A stretch of 64,000 nucleotides of DNA from Capniomyces stellatus (Eukaryota; Kickxellomycota; Harpellomycetes; Harpellales; Legeriomycetaceae): contig LUVW01000015.1 in assembly GCA_001661515.1 (NCBI GenBank), positions 637,499-701,498 of the forward strand, read 5' to 3'. The translations under genes and the position numbers were made by a program. Shown here piece after piece: positions 40,703 through 51,600 of this stretch. Each line of letters starts with the position of its first letter. Position 1 is the first letter of the stretch. The notes under the pieces are model-generated. The model saw nothing but the letters and a program-made list of their open reading frames with translations, was not told the DNA's origin and did not search any database.

Positions 40703-41580
40703 TTCACCTTACTTTGCTTTATATTTATTTATCCTAATATTCGCTCCCTCGCGTGTGTTTAAATGTACTCAACCGATATTGACTTTGTTATCTGTTGGCT
40801 TTTTGGTGACAATTGTACCTCTATGTTTGAACCTCGCTCTTGTTCCTTTTCTCTTTATCTCTTTGTAATTTAGATTTAAAAGTATATATTTAAATAAATC
40901 AATTATTCAAACCTGACAATCTCGAAACTCGTTACAACTTGACTTTTTTTTATCTTTTTTTGACTAACTGTAATACATTTGATTTTTTCTTCTTTTTTTT
41001 CTTTTATTTCTCTTTTTTCTTGATACTAAAAATTGCTTTCCATTGACCAGTAAACTTTTACACTTTATTTTATGCTCAAGGCCAATAGTAACATCCGCCA
41101 GCTTTTTTAGGTTCAGAATAAACCGTTTTCTTCCACCGTTTTTTCGATTCATTTCGATTCCATTATTAGTTAATAGATTTTGCTTACTTAATTTTGTATT
41201 TACTATAATCAAGTAAAAAAAAAAAAAGTGAATTTGCTTTTATTTTAAGCTATTTTTCCATATTAAAAAATCACGAAACAATTAACTCGTTTTTGGTTGA
41301 TTGAAAAGCAAAATTCTCTAGTTCTTGTCCTACCTCACCGTTGGTGGTTAAAAATTCACCCTTCCAAACTATCCAATTATATATTAAACTTGAACCAATG
41401 TCTTTTTTTTATATTATTTTTCTAGCACTCATCCTGTGATTGGACATGCCTAATTGGCAAACGATAAATCCAGCTCAAGTAAAGTCATGGCAAAAATACG
41501 CCCCATTTAATTTATTTCTATTGAAAAACTGCCAGAACTTCGATCACCATTAAAAACAGAAAACAGATCTAAAAACACAC

Positions 41581-41640
41581 ATAAGAAAACATATAAGAAA
41601 ACATATAAGAAAACATATAAGAAAACATATAAGAAAACAT
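41581..41640. repeat. Five exact copies of a 12-bp tandem repeat
   Basis: ATAAGAAAACAT is repeated five times without mismatch. It is followed directly (41641-41672) by about two and a half copies of a related 14-bp unit CTAAGAACATTTGG. Confidence 0.95.
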
Positions 41641-42269
41641 ATCTAAGAACATTTGGCTAAGAACACTTGGCTAAATTACCAAAATAGTCTTATAAATGGC
41701 CGACATTTTTTCTATTATTTTCGTGCACAAAATAGCTGGTATGCTAAAACGTTTGCGTTGGATTTAAGGCTTTAGAGCAGGTCGATGATAAATATAAAGG
41801 GATCCCAACTCAGTTTGCTGAGCCCCTAGGCTTCAATATTTATAGAAACATAGGTCAAATGGCTGGTGTATATATGGCACCTTGTTATTTTTGACTATCT
41901 TTTGATTCGTGCCCGGTACTAACATACTTATTATAAATACGTCTGTTATTACTAGCTTGCTACCCATTAATTAAAATGACAGAGTTTTTATTTTGAAGCC
42001 AATGGCACTTGGTCATGCTTTTGCTATTCCGTGTCTATACAACAGTGAGTGCAGAAATATAGCATACACCAGCAGCGTTACAATTACTTTTCTATTAGAT
42101 CATCTATTTATTGAGTGAATGAAAAACCAAATTGTTTATAATACAAAGCAAAGTAAAACAATTGTATAAGACTAATACCACATTGGAATAATCTAATTGA
42201 CTTCATTGTAGACAACAAAGCAAGTTTGTACTAAAGAAAAACTTCGGCAATAAAATTATTTATAATTTG

Positions 42270-42410
42270 TTTTATTTCAGCAACAATCACTTTTCCTTTT
42301 GTTTAACAGCGATTATTTTTCCGTTTGTTTAACAGCGATTACTTTTTTTTATTTCAATAACAATTACTTGTTGATTAATTGTAAGAACAATTACTTTTTT
42401 GTTTTAGCAA
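42270..42410. repeat. Imperfect tandem repeat of about 26 bp
   Basis: Four to five diverged units contain GTTTAACAGCGATTA or AACAATTACTT followed by a T run. Two central units share GTTTAACAGCGATTA exactly. Confidence 0.65.
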
Positions 42411-43612
42411 TAAAGACTCTGATTATGCTGAACAATTCGAGTTTTTGAAATGTAACAGCTCCTGGAAAGATAAATCAGGTTTTTTTTAATTGTTCAGTAC
42501 AATAAGGATATATTTAAGTATACTTGTTGAATAAGTCAAAGGAACACAATAAACAGCTTGTTCGAACAGGGATACGTTTTTTGAAATGTGGTATTTCAAA
42601 TAATTGTCTAGTGCAAACAATACTGATCCGTGTATAATGTGTCTTATTAGGTGCACAATTGGTATTGTGACATGTGGATCGTTTAAAGTATAAGCAAGTT
42701 TGAACTATGTACCCGCTATATTGTCAATACTAAAAACTGACACCATATTCGGATTGCGTTTTTGTTGTCCAACATCGCCATTATCCAGTGACCAACAATA
42801 TACACTGTTGCTTTGAAATGCCAAACCTCTGGATTATACCTGAACTGACTTGGTGGTCTGAGTTCTGAATTAGTAGCTGGATCAACAGGCCGGATAATTG
42901 AAGTCTAACAAGGCCTGATTGTTGTGAAAAAAAAACAAAAAAAAACTAACAGTTAGACCCTATTTGAATAATAAAAAAATAATAGTTAGACCCTGTTCCT
43001 ATTTGCTAGATTCGACTGGAGGTTTTTTTTTAAAAATTAAAAGCTTAATTATCAGCTAGTACACATTGTAAAGCTATTTTAATTGTTTTTTTTAACTCGA
43101 TTGTTTAGCCCAAACTAACAACAAATAAACTACAGTCACAGAAATCTCATGTTTGGATAATAAAAAAAATTCAAAACTAGGATAATAGGGTAGAAGTCTA
43201 TTGCTTTTTTTCTTAGGTAAAACTCGGCAGTATTTCTGCCTTTGGATTATTTACAGCCAGTACTATGGCGCTAAATAAAGTGTATCTACATCGTTTTTCA
43301 TTGAGCTTCTTGCAAAGAAAAAAGTGTTTACTTTTTAGTCAACAATCGATATTAGATGTCTAATCAGTAGATTTCAATAAATTAATTATCCGCCTTTACG
43401 AACAAGTGTATTTATAATTTTGAGAATAATGTAAAATTAAAGCCAAACTTTACACACAATCAACCCTAAATAGACGAAGAAAATAAACAATTATCTTACT
43501 GTTGTTGTGTAATTTGAAATTTTAAAGAATAAAGTAAGGCTGGAAATCCGAATTTGTCAATATTAAACAAAAAATAAATTATTTTCTTCTTGCCCAGCCC
43601 ATTTGATGATGG

Positions 43613-43620
43613 TATAAATA
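43613..43620 (+). promoter_or_regulatory. TATA-like element upstream of small GPI protein gene
   Basis: TATAAATA lies about 240 bp before the ATG at 43860. Support is by consensus only. Confidence 0.3.
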
Positions 43621-43733
43621 TCGAACACTGAACCCTTATGTATTTTCACATCAGTTTTAATCTTTTTTTTCTTCAACCTCAGTTATAGTACAATCATATC
43701 TTGTCTTTAGCCTCAAAAATAACATACATAGGC

Positions 43734-43835
43734 CACAAGTATAATTTAAGCATAAGTATAACTTAAACACGAGTGTAATATAAACACGAGCATAACTTTA
43801 ATACAAGCATTATACAGACACTGGTACAACTTGAA
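43734..43835. repeat. Six tandem copies of a 17-bp unit in a gene leader
   Basis: Six consecutive 17-bp units start at 43734, 43751, 43768, 43785, 43802 and 43819, with consensus near CACAAGTATAACTTAAA. The array ends 24 bp before the ATG of the small GPI-type protein gene. The units diverge at several positions but keep exact length. Confidence 0.9.
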
Positions 43836-43859
43836 CAACATTGTCAAATAATACTCAAA

Positions 43860-44228
43860 ATGAAATCGACCACTCTATTAACGATTGCATCAGTCTTGAT
43901 TGGATCAGCTATCACAGTAAGCGCACAATCTGCCTCTGAAAATAAAGCATCCCCAGCCTCAGCGCCAAAAAGTACTAAGCCAGCATCAAACCCACTCACT
44001 ACCCCAGGTAACATTGTATATTCAAATGGAAACACCTATAAGGTAGATGAAAATGGAGCTCTAGTTTTGATTGGCCCAACAGGCAAAGACAATGACACAA
44101 TAAAACTAAACTCAAACCCCGAAAACGCAGCTTCCTCAGGAAAGGGTTCCTCATCTTCAGCAAGCTCAAGCCTTGTATCCAAGTTCGGTATTGCAGTTGG
44201 TGTTTTTGCACTATCAGCACTTTTATAA
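43860..44228 (+). CDS. Small secreted GPI-type surface protein
   Basis: A single exon encodes 122 residues. A clear signal peptide (MKSTTLLTIASVLIGSAITVSAQ) is followed by a Ser/Pro/Lys/Ala-rich stretch, a short central segment (GNIVYSNGNTYKVDENGALVLIG), a Ser run (GKGSSSSASSSL) and a C-terminal hydrophobic tail (FGIAVGVFALSALL). That order is typical of small GPI-anchored wall or plasma membrane proteins. No catalytic motif or cysteine is seen. The leader carries the 17-bp repeat array. I do not recognise a named family. Confidence 0.72.
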   Translation: MKSTTLLTIASVLIGSAITVSAQSASENKASPASAPKSTKPASNPLTTPGNIVYSNGNTYKVDENGALVLIGPTGKDNDTIKLNSNPENAASSGKGSSSSASSSLVSKFGIAVGVFALSALL

Positions 44229-44318
44229 ATATTCAATACATCTCTAAGCATATCTTTATTTTTCACTAATTTTATAATGCGCAGCATTTAAACTAACTTA
44301 ATGTTTATCACTAATAAA

Positions 44319-44600
44319 TCACCATTCATTCGCATTAAAAGAGACATTAGGCTTTCTTGTAATATAAAATAAACAAGTTGGCAAGACTGTAACTAGCAAA
44401 ATAGTTGGCAAAAATACAACTTTTAACATTTCAAACGTAGTTAAATTGGTTGATCGAGAATTTTTCGAGTTTGTCGTGGATTGGTGGACACCTTGCCAAA
44501 AATACAAAACAATAAATAGCATTAGTTCAAAAGCATACAACACTCGATCAAAATCATTCATGAGAGAATCGCACAACAGCCGACTAGGCGTGGAAATATC
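44319..44600 (-). pseudogene. Possible remnant of an RTA1-like membrane protein C-terminus
   Basis: An open minus-strand frame encodes DRVLYAFELMLFIVLYFWQG followed by VHQS, then a polar stretch and a second hydrophobic segment (VVFLPTILLVTVLP), ending NVSFNANEW. The first part loosely recalls the 'HExxxYxFDxxxMxxxxxxxxxxHPG' end of RTA1-family membrane proteins. There is no upstream portion, and the match is weak. Confidence 0.22.
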
Positions 44601-46387
44601 AGCTAAAGCTAATGCTATACCCACACCCAGCTTTTGATCAGTGTATAACACCACCCCCTACTCCATTGAGGGCCTAATTGGTTGTATAGCTCTAATATGA
44701 ATCTTGGGGCTTTTTTTTTTTTTTTGAAACACAGCAATGGCATAGCACGCAAGCGACTATTGAGGGGCTTGTACAATTCTTAGTAGGCATATTACCTATT
44801 TTTTTACTTAATTATTGAGACTGCGCTCTACGATTAAAGATGAAAGCAAGATGTCGACAAAATTTTACCATTGTATTTTACAAAACGCGCATGCATAGTT
44901 TAGTACAAGTTAAATGTGAGCCATACGGGCAATATTAGTTGGGTTTTTCTATTTCAGTTAAGGGGTATTCAAGCTCTCAGTTTAGTTGCTCAATCCAACC
45001 TCCCATACCGCCTAAAAAAATATCTTGATGAGCTGGTTTTTAGAATCCGAATGGAGGTCTGGAAGACCATTTTTACATCAATTTTGGGGGGTTTTTATTT
45101 ATATATCAGCCAACTCTGTTTTGCAAAGGCAAATTAAACATGGCCATTTCATAGAGCATCAAGTCGAATTACAGCTTGTTCAAGAAAATCAATGGTCGAA
45201 AAAAGACGATTCAATTGCTCCTTGTAACAAAAATGGAATTATTAGTTGTGCAAATCCGTCGTTTGTACTGTTACAATAGCAGTTTGAGTACAAAAAACAA
45301 CGATGTAAGGATGGGAAGGAAACATACTAGCTGAAACCTCAGAGTTTTATTCAAAACTTATAACAAGAATTAATATTTTGGACGACATAAGGCTAAAGTA
45401 CAATTTGATATCCCCAATAAAATTCAACGACACAAAATACCAATTCGAGCAAAGCTGGCAAAGCGATGTTTCAAAACAGCAGCAGTGAAAAACTACAGCA
45501 AAAAAAGAGCAGCAATAGCGAGTTCTAAACAAACCCAACTTGAACTATTAATACCAAGTAATATGATAATTTTAGCGATTGATCATTCTATAATTAAATA
45601 GTAGACGTGTTGCAATTTTTTTTATTGGAATAGCAAGTTAGTTATACAGATTTTCTTCAAACCAAACAGAAAAACTAGTGCTCAGCCAATGTTAGCGTAA
45701 GATAGCTCAACTCAAATCCATTTGATTGTGTATGTCCAAGTGTTTATCAAAGCTCAAGCGCTAACCAGGCCAATGGTTGAATGTTAGTACGGCTTTTAAT
45801 GAAAGAGCTTTATTCTAAATAAAATAATATCCAAACTAGAGAATTCCAAAATTTACGAACTTAAAAATGCATAAAAAAAAAACTACCGATTTTTTCCATA
45901 TGCGAGCTAAATGCAATTTGTTTTATTTATTGGGGTTTCCAGTTCATAATTCTTGACGTTCTTATAAACTATGTTTCAAAAGCTTAATTGCCAGCCATGA
46001 ACAAAAAGGGTGGTACTGAAAGGTAAAGCAATATTTGTGCTTGGGCCTTTTTTTATTTGCATCTTATTTACAATATCACACCTTTTTTGTTGATTATAGT
46101 TATTTTTTTGAAAACAAAGGTGTGGAAAGGATTTTACTTGACTATTAACACGTATAAAAAGCAAAAAATAAACGTAATACATTTTATAGATCTCGAGTTG
46201 GTTAAAAACGTAATTAACACATAATTAGGTTGTTTTGTTCTATTAATTTTCAAACTGATTGATGAATTTATTATTATTGAAATTAGTTGATGAATTTGAT
46301 AACAATTCAAATTGGAGATCTAAAATGAATGCTTCAAACGAAGGTGTAGGTTTGCTTTGTTTTTCTTTAATAAAAGAAGGGGAGGGA

Positions 46388-46398
46388 GGGGGGGGGGG
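46388..46398. repeat. Run of 11 G
   Basis: An uninterrupted poly-G tract preceded by GGAGGGA, 296 bp upstream of the permease ATG. Confidence 0.95.
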
Positions 46399-46693
46399 AA
46401 ATGTTACGATATAAGGTAAAGTAAAAATTTCAATAAAAAAAAGAAAAAAAGACGTAAATCCAAAAAAAAGAAGTCGACATAAAACAAATTAAAAAAAGAG
46501 AGCAACAAAACCGCACTTTTATATTTAAACCAGAGAGAAGTTGGTAAAGTTTCGAGATCTATTAAACCAAGCACTATCGCCATTGTATTATCTTTTTATT
46601 ATCTTGATACACCAACTAGTTAAATTAATAAGTACTATTATAGCCAGCCTTAAAACCAAGCGTTGATATTTAATACCAAAAACAGTAGCAAGT

Positions 46694-48220
46694 ATGGGGA
46701 AAATACTGCAGCACCTTTTACAAAAAAAGCCTATTACACAGTCTATTGGTGAAAATGAAGAAACAGGGATGAAAAAGTTGCTGAATTGGTTTGATTTGAT
46801 CAATATCGGTATCGGGAATGTGATTGGAACAGGTATATTCGTGCTCACAGGAATTGCAGCGGCACTGAACGCGGGTCCAGCTATTTCGCTGTCGTTTGTT
46901 ATTGCAGGATTTGTCTCTGGACTCACAGCTTTCTCATACTCTGAGCTGGCCTGTATGATCCCAGTGTCCGGTTCAGCGTATAGTTACACAATGGCATCTA
47001 TTGGAGAGTTGTTTGCATGGATTGTTGGGTGGGATCTTATGCTTGAGTATATTGTTGGTGCCGCCACGGTGTCAGTGGGATGGTCGGGATACTTTGTAAA
47101 CTTTGTCCAGAACGTTTCAGGCACAACGTTTCCAGTTTCTATTACCAAATCGCCATTAAAGTATGACACTGATAATGAAGCATTCTTGATTACTCCAGGC
47201 GCCTATGTCAACTTGCCAGCCATTTTCATTGTGGCAGTGATCACCACAATTCTCGTGATTGGAATCAGAGAGACAAAGTTTTTCATCAACACGATTGTGA
47301 TAATCAAGGTAGTTGTAATCCTGATCTTTATTTTTGGAAGTATCAGATTTGTTAACACCAAGAACTACAGTCCATACATCCCAGAAACCAAAAATGGTCA
47401 GTTTGGTGCAATTGGAATATTCAAGGGAGCCCAAAAGGTGTTCTTTGCCTACATTGGGTTCGATGCAGTATCAACAGCAGCCTTGGAGGCAAAAAACCCT
47501 CAGAGAGATTTGCCCATCGGTATTATAGGATCACTCCTTATCTGCACAGTGCTTTACATTGCAGTGTCCGTGATTATCACAGGTATTGTGCCATACACTA
47601 CACTTGACAATGCAGCACCAATCTCAAACGCACTCAAAGGATTTGAAGGCACTGAATGGATGAGAATTGTGATTGATTTGGGTGCTATTTCTGGACTGAC
47701 AACAGTGATGATGGTTGGGCTTTTGGCACAGCCAAGAGTGTTTATGACTATGGCTAAAGATGGACTGCTGCCACAAATGTTTACCAGACTTCATCCTAAA
47801 TTCAAGACCCCATTCTATCCAACAATTCTTGGAGGAATTATTTGCATGGTATGTGGTGGCTTTTTGCCAATCCAGATTCTTGGAGACATGACATCAGTAG
47901 GAACATTGTTTGCGTTCTGTTTTGTAAACACCAGTGTAACAATCCTTAGATACAAAGACCCCCACAGACACAGAGCTTTCAAAGTTCCATTTGGCCCATA
48001 TCTTTTCCCAACCATCAGTACTCTCTTGTCAATCGCACTGATTGCTATGTCTGGTGCCAACACTATTTTGCGTTTAGCTGTGTGGATGGTTGTTGGCTTG
48101 ATTGTGTACTCTACTTATGGTTACAGAAACTCAAGAATAGGAGAGTATGTTGAGCAGGAGCAGTACTACATCCAGAACCCAGACCAAGAGAAGGCAAATG
48201 ACTATTCCCAAAAGGTCTAG
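46694..48220 (+). CDS. APC-superfamily amino-acid permease (CAT/YfnA-like)
   Basis: A single exon encodes 508 residues. The first membrane segment holds the APC signature IGIGNVIGTGIFVLTG, with the glycine-rich unwound helix that binds the substrate backbone. GPAISLSFVIAGFVSGLTAFSYSELACMIPVSGSAYSYTM follows as the TM2-TM3 signature of cationic amino-acid transporter (CAT) and bacterial YfnA-type permeases. FFAYIGFDAVSTAALEAKNPQRDLPIGI is the conserved TM6-loop block. About twelve hydrophobic segments are seen. It is likely a proton-coupled or facilitative amino-acid importer at the plasma or vacuolar membrane; substrate is not predictable. It is unlike the AAP-type permeases of yeasts and closer to CAT types. 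Convergent with MSH1. Confidence 0.88.
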   Translation: MGKILQHLLQKKPITQSIGENEETGMKKLLNWFDLINIGIGNVIGTGIFVLTGIAAALNAGPAISLSFVIAGFVSGLTAFSYSELACMIPVSGSAYSYTMASIGELFAWIVGWDLMLEYIVGAATVSVGWSGYFVNFVQNVSGTTFPVSITKSPLKYDTDNEAFLITPGAYVNLPAIFIVAVITTILVIGIRETKFFINTIVIIKVVVILIFIFGSIRFVNTKNYSPYIPETKNGQFGAIGIFKGAQKVFFAYIGFDAVSTAALEAKNPQRDLPIGIIGSLLICTVLYIAVSVIITGIVPYTTLDNAAPISNALKGFEGTEWMRIVIDLGAISGLTTVMMVGLLAQPRVFMTMAKDGLLPQMFTRLHPKFKTPFYPTILGGIICMVCGGFLPIQILGDMTSVGTLFAFCFVNTSVTILRYKDPHRHRAFKVPFGPYLFPTISTLLSIALIAMSGANTILRLAVWMVVGLIVYSTYGYRNSRIGEYVEQEQYYIQNPDQEKANDYSQKV

Positions 48221-48611
48221 TTTTCAAGAACTCGAGTTTTAAACGTTTTATTTTACCAACGTTGTTGTTAGTCACCCCCCACCAAATGTGTTATTAAGTT
48301 TTAGCTCTACTTGTTAATCCTTCATCAGCTAATAATTATACTTTATTTGTAGTTTGTTCTTTTTTCTTCGCTTTTAGTCATTTAATATCGTTGTGATGCG
48401 AGTATAAATTGGTTTTAACAATTATCAAATAAGTTGAAAGAATCTGCAATCCAAACTTCAAAAGTTAAAGCTCCTGTAGTCTAGTGCGGCTAAGGTTTTT
48501 TAATTGGTTAAATATGGCGTTTCTTAATTAAAAAAGTTGATAAACGGACAATCTAATCAAGATGTATGAGGGTAATACTGGGTAGTTGGAAATAAATAAA
48601 CATTCAATAAA
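48221..48611. other. Convergent intergenic region
   Basis: This 391-bp stretch separates the permease and MSH1 stops. A string near 48470-48495 resembles the start of a tRNA but has no B box. No gene is seen. Confidence 0.5.
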
Positions 48612-51600
48612 TTAAATTCCGCTTTCGCTATCAAGGGTAGAGATGGATGGGAACTGCTTCTTATAGCTTGAAACAAACTGCTCGGCATCGTTGATGACTG
48701 TGTTTGGGATACCAGCAATAGCAGCAACGTAAAGACCGTGCGACTTGCGGCAAATTCCAGGCAGGACCTTGTGGATGTAAATAAAGCCCATATCAAACAT
48801 ACCATTTTCGTTGGTTTCTTTAACAGCAGTGTGCATAAGTTTGATTTTGTTGAATCTGGGTGTAGCAAACAAGTCGGTGATTTCGTGGTAATGAGTAGCA
48901 AACAACGTTTTGCAGCCAATCTTGTCATGCAAATAGGAAAGTGATGCATACGCAATCGCCATCCCATCAACAGTGGAGGTTCCCCTCCCAACCTCGTCCA
49001 TAATAACCAATGAGTTTTGTGTAGCATTGTTGAGGATGTCTGCAGTTTCCAGCATTTCAACCATAAAAGTTGACTGATTTAATGCCAAGTTATCATGAGC
49101 ACCAATCTAATAAGTACAAAAATAAAGCATCAAAGACATGATTTATTCATGATAAACACAATTGCAGCAAGTACAGCAGTGATAGTGATAGTGATAGTGA
49201 TAGTGATAGTGATAGTGATAGTGATAGTGATAGTGATAGTGATAGTGATAGTGATAGTACCAACAACATCAACAACACCAACATTTACAACATTGATAAC
49301 GTGACCTTATTTAAAAAAGAGAAAAAGTCAATAAACATGATAGAGTAAGAATATATAATAGATGCAGCAGGGCTGTATATAGCAATTCTTACTCTTGAAT
49401 AAATTGAGTCCACGACTGAGAGATTGACCGAGCTAGCAGGAACAAAGGATCCCATTTGCGCCATAACAGAAGTCAAGGCCACCTGTCTCAAGTAGGTACT
49501 CTTCCCTCCCATGTTTGGGCCAGTGAGCAAAACAACGCTGGTGTCGTCGCCAAAGCTGCAGTCGTTGGATACAAACTGCATTCCGTTTTCCAAAAGCCTA
49601 AGCTCCACAACGGGGTGTCGGCCATGGTTAATGTTGTATGTGTTGTCGGTGGAAAAGCTGGGCCGGACATAACCTCTTTCCTGAGCAACCTTGGCCATTG
49701 TTGACGCAACGTCAAGCTCAGAAATGACTCTGCAGTTCTTCTTGATAGCTGTGTGGGCACTAATGATCTATTGATGTTTTTAGTTTGCAAACGGCAGTAA
49801 GATATCAAACGTATTGATTGTTTAGGATAAAACCTGGCTTGTTTTCGTGGTTTGAGTATAGTGTATTTATACGTATTATATGTCCAGCGCTTATGCTAGA
49901 CTGAATAATAGTGGTAGAACGTATGACTTACTTGGTTTTTTAGCTCCTGAAATACCCTCATTTCTTCAAATTGAATTCTCTCGTTTAGCAAATCAATCTC
50001 AGCAAGCAGAAGCGACAGTCCGTTGTGATAATATCTCACTTTTCCTTTAAGAGCTTGAAATTGGCGCAGCTCGTTGTCTTCTTGGATCTTCAACGAGTCC
50101 TTTTTCGACACTTCCACAAAGTTTCCAGTCGAAGCCATTGATGCTATTTTCAGTGAAGGGGCAGAATATTTGGTTTGTAGTTGGATCTGGAACTGGTCTT
50201 TGTCTCCAAGTTTCACATTTAGCTTCTCAGTCAATTCGGCTAAAACCTCGGTGCAACTAAGTGTAGATATAAGCAATTTAGCGAAAATAAAATTAGATAA
50301 AAACAGGGCCGCAAATTTATTTCGATGATATTCAGTGTTGTATGAAATAAATATGTTGCTTTGGTGGTTAATTTGATGGTGGGTGTTTACTTTTCTTTTA
50401 GAAAGCCAAACGAGGATGTTAATCTTGGCGCATCTGGCCTTATAAGCTCATAAACCCGATCAGCTAGCTCCTCTAAAGGCTCCATCAAGTTTGATTTGTT
50501 CATCACGGCCTCAAAAATCGAGATTTCACTTTTTCTCTCAGCAGAGAACTCGACATCGGATTTTAAATTCTGAATTATTGTTCCGAGTTCATTTCCCAGA
50601 CCAGCAAGTCCATCCAGCCTAACTGTCGTCAGTCTGGGATCAAGTGCCTTTGCCTCACGTACGAGTGCATATTCTAAACTGGCTTTTATTCGTAAAACAC
50701 ACTTTAGTGTTTGTGCAACCTCAAGCATGTCTACTGGTCCACCACAGTCCAGCGAAAATCGCTGAATCGCACGCTCCGAATCCTTGACAAAACCCAACAG
50801 CTTTCTTACTTCGAGTTGGGTACTACTGTTTTTTATGAAAAACTCGACCAAATCAAGTCGGGGTTCAATTACCTCCAAGGATGTTGATGGAGATGCTAAT
50901 ACAAAAAAAAAGAAATACAAAAAAAAATTGTTAGTCATCAATAAATATATGTATATAAATCCAGAAATAGTCGAGTGAAAGCATATTGATTCAAAACTTA
51001 CTGAGTCTCTCAGCCAATAAACGTGATCCTGAACGAGTACGAGTGTAGTCCAATTCTCCAATCAATGTGCTTTTCCCCTCCCCTCGACTTACAGTTGACG
51101 ATTGTGCCACCAACGCGCCAGCATATGCCGACTCGATTGGCTTGACTAGCTCCATTGCTGCAATTGTGGAAGGGTTCATACGAACATTCATAGTTTGGAT
51201 AAATCTGGTTGGTGGCTGTAAAAGTGGCAGGCGGCCAACCTGTGTCAATGTTATGTAGTTTAGCAGTGCGCGGGCTGCTAGAAACTCAGTTTGGGACTCG
51301 GTCTTTAGCTCTTCCAGAAGACTGTGCCCTATTGCCTTGGCCTCAGTGGTTAGTGAGTTGCTTGGTAGGTTGTCGTAGTTTGATAGTAGGTCAAGTTCAA
51401 GATTCTCAACCTTCACGTCGTAGTCTTTGAACTCTGAAGCAGCCTTTACCAGCCCATCGCCAAAATCAATCCAGTCTTCAAACATGTGGGTGTCCAGAAT
51501 AGAAATAGACGGCCCAGAAATGTCGTTTTTCCTCACTCCTGCTTTGATTTCGCTTAGATTGCTGTACATCTCGCTTGCGTTGCTAAATGGATAAATCTTT

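Larger units (their letters stand above)
40703..43859. other. Long intergenic region with three tandem repeat blocks
   Basis: No supportable gene is seen in over 3 kb. It contains a 12-bp repeat (41581-41640), an imperfect ~26-bp repeat (42270-42410) and a 17-bp repeat (43734-43835), listed separately, plus a TATAAATA at 43613. Short open frames here lack family resemblance. Confidence 0.55.
44229..46693. other. Long intergenic region, possible membrane-protein remnant
   Basis: No convincing gene is seen. 44319-44600 on the minus strand contains a possible RTA1-like fragment, listed separately. 44900-45280 has short frames of plausible amino-acid composition but no recognisable family. An 11-G run lies at 46388-46398. 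Confidence 0.5.

Noticed and set aside
44916..45279. Two overlapping + strand frames of 70-85 codons
   Set aside because: Composition is plausible but there is no recognisable domain, no clear splice structure and no start context; left as unassigned.
48470..48500. tRNA-like string with an A-box resemblance (TGTAGTCTAGTGCGGCTAAGG)
   Set aside because: No B box or T-arm follows within 80 bases and no acceptor stem can be formed.
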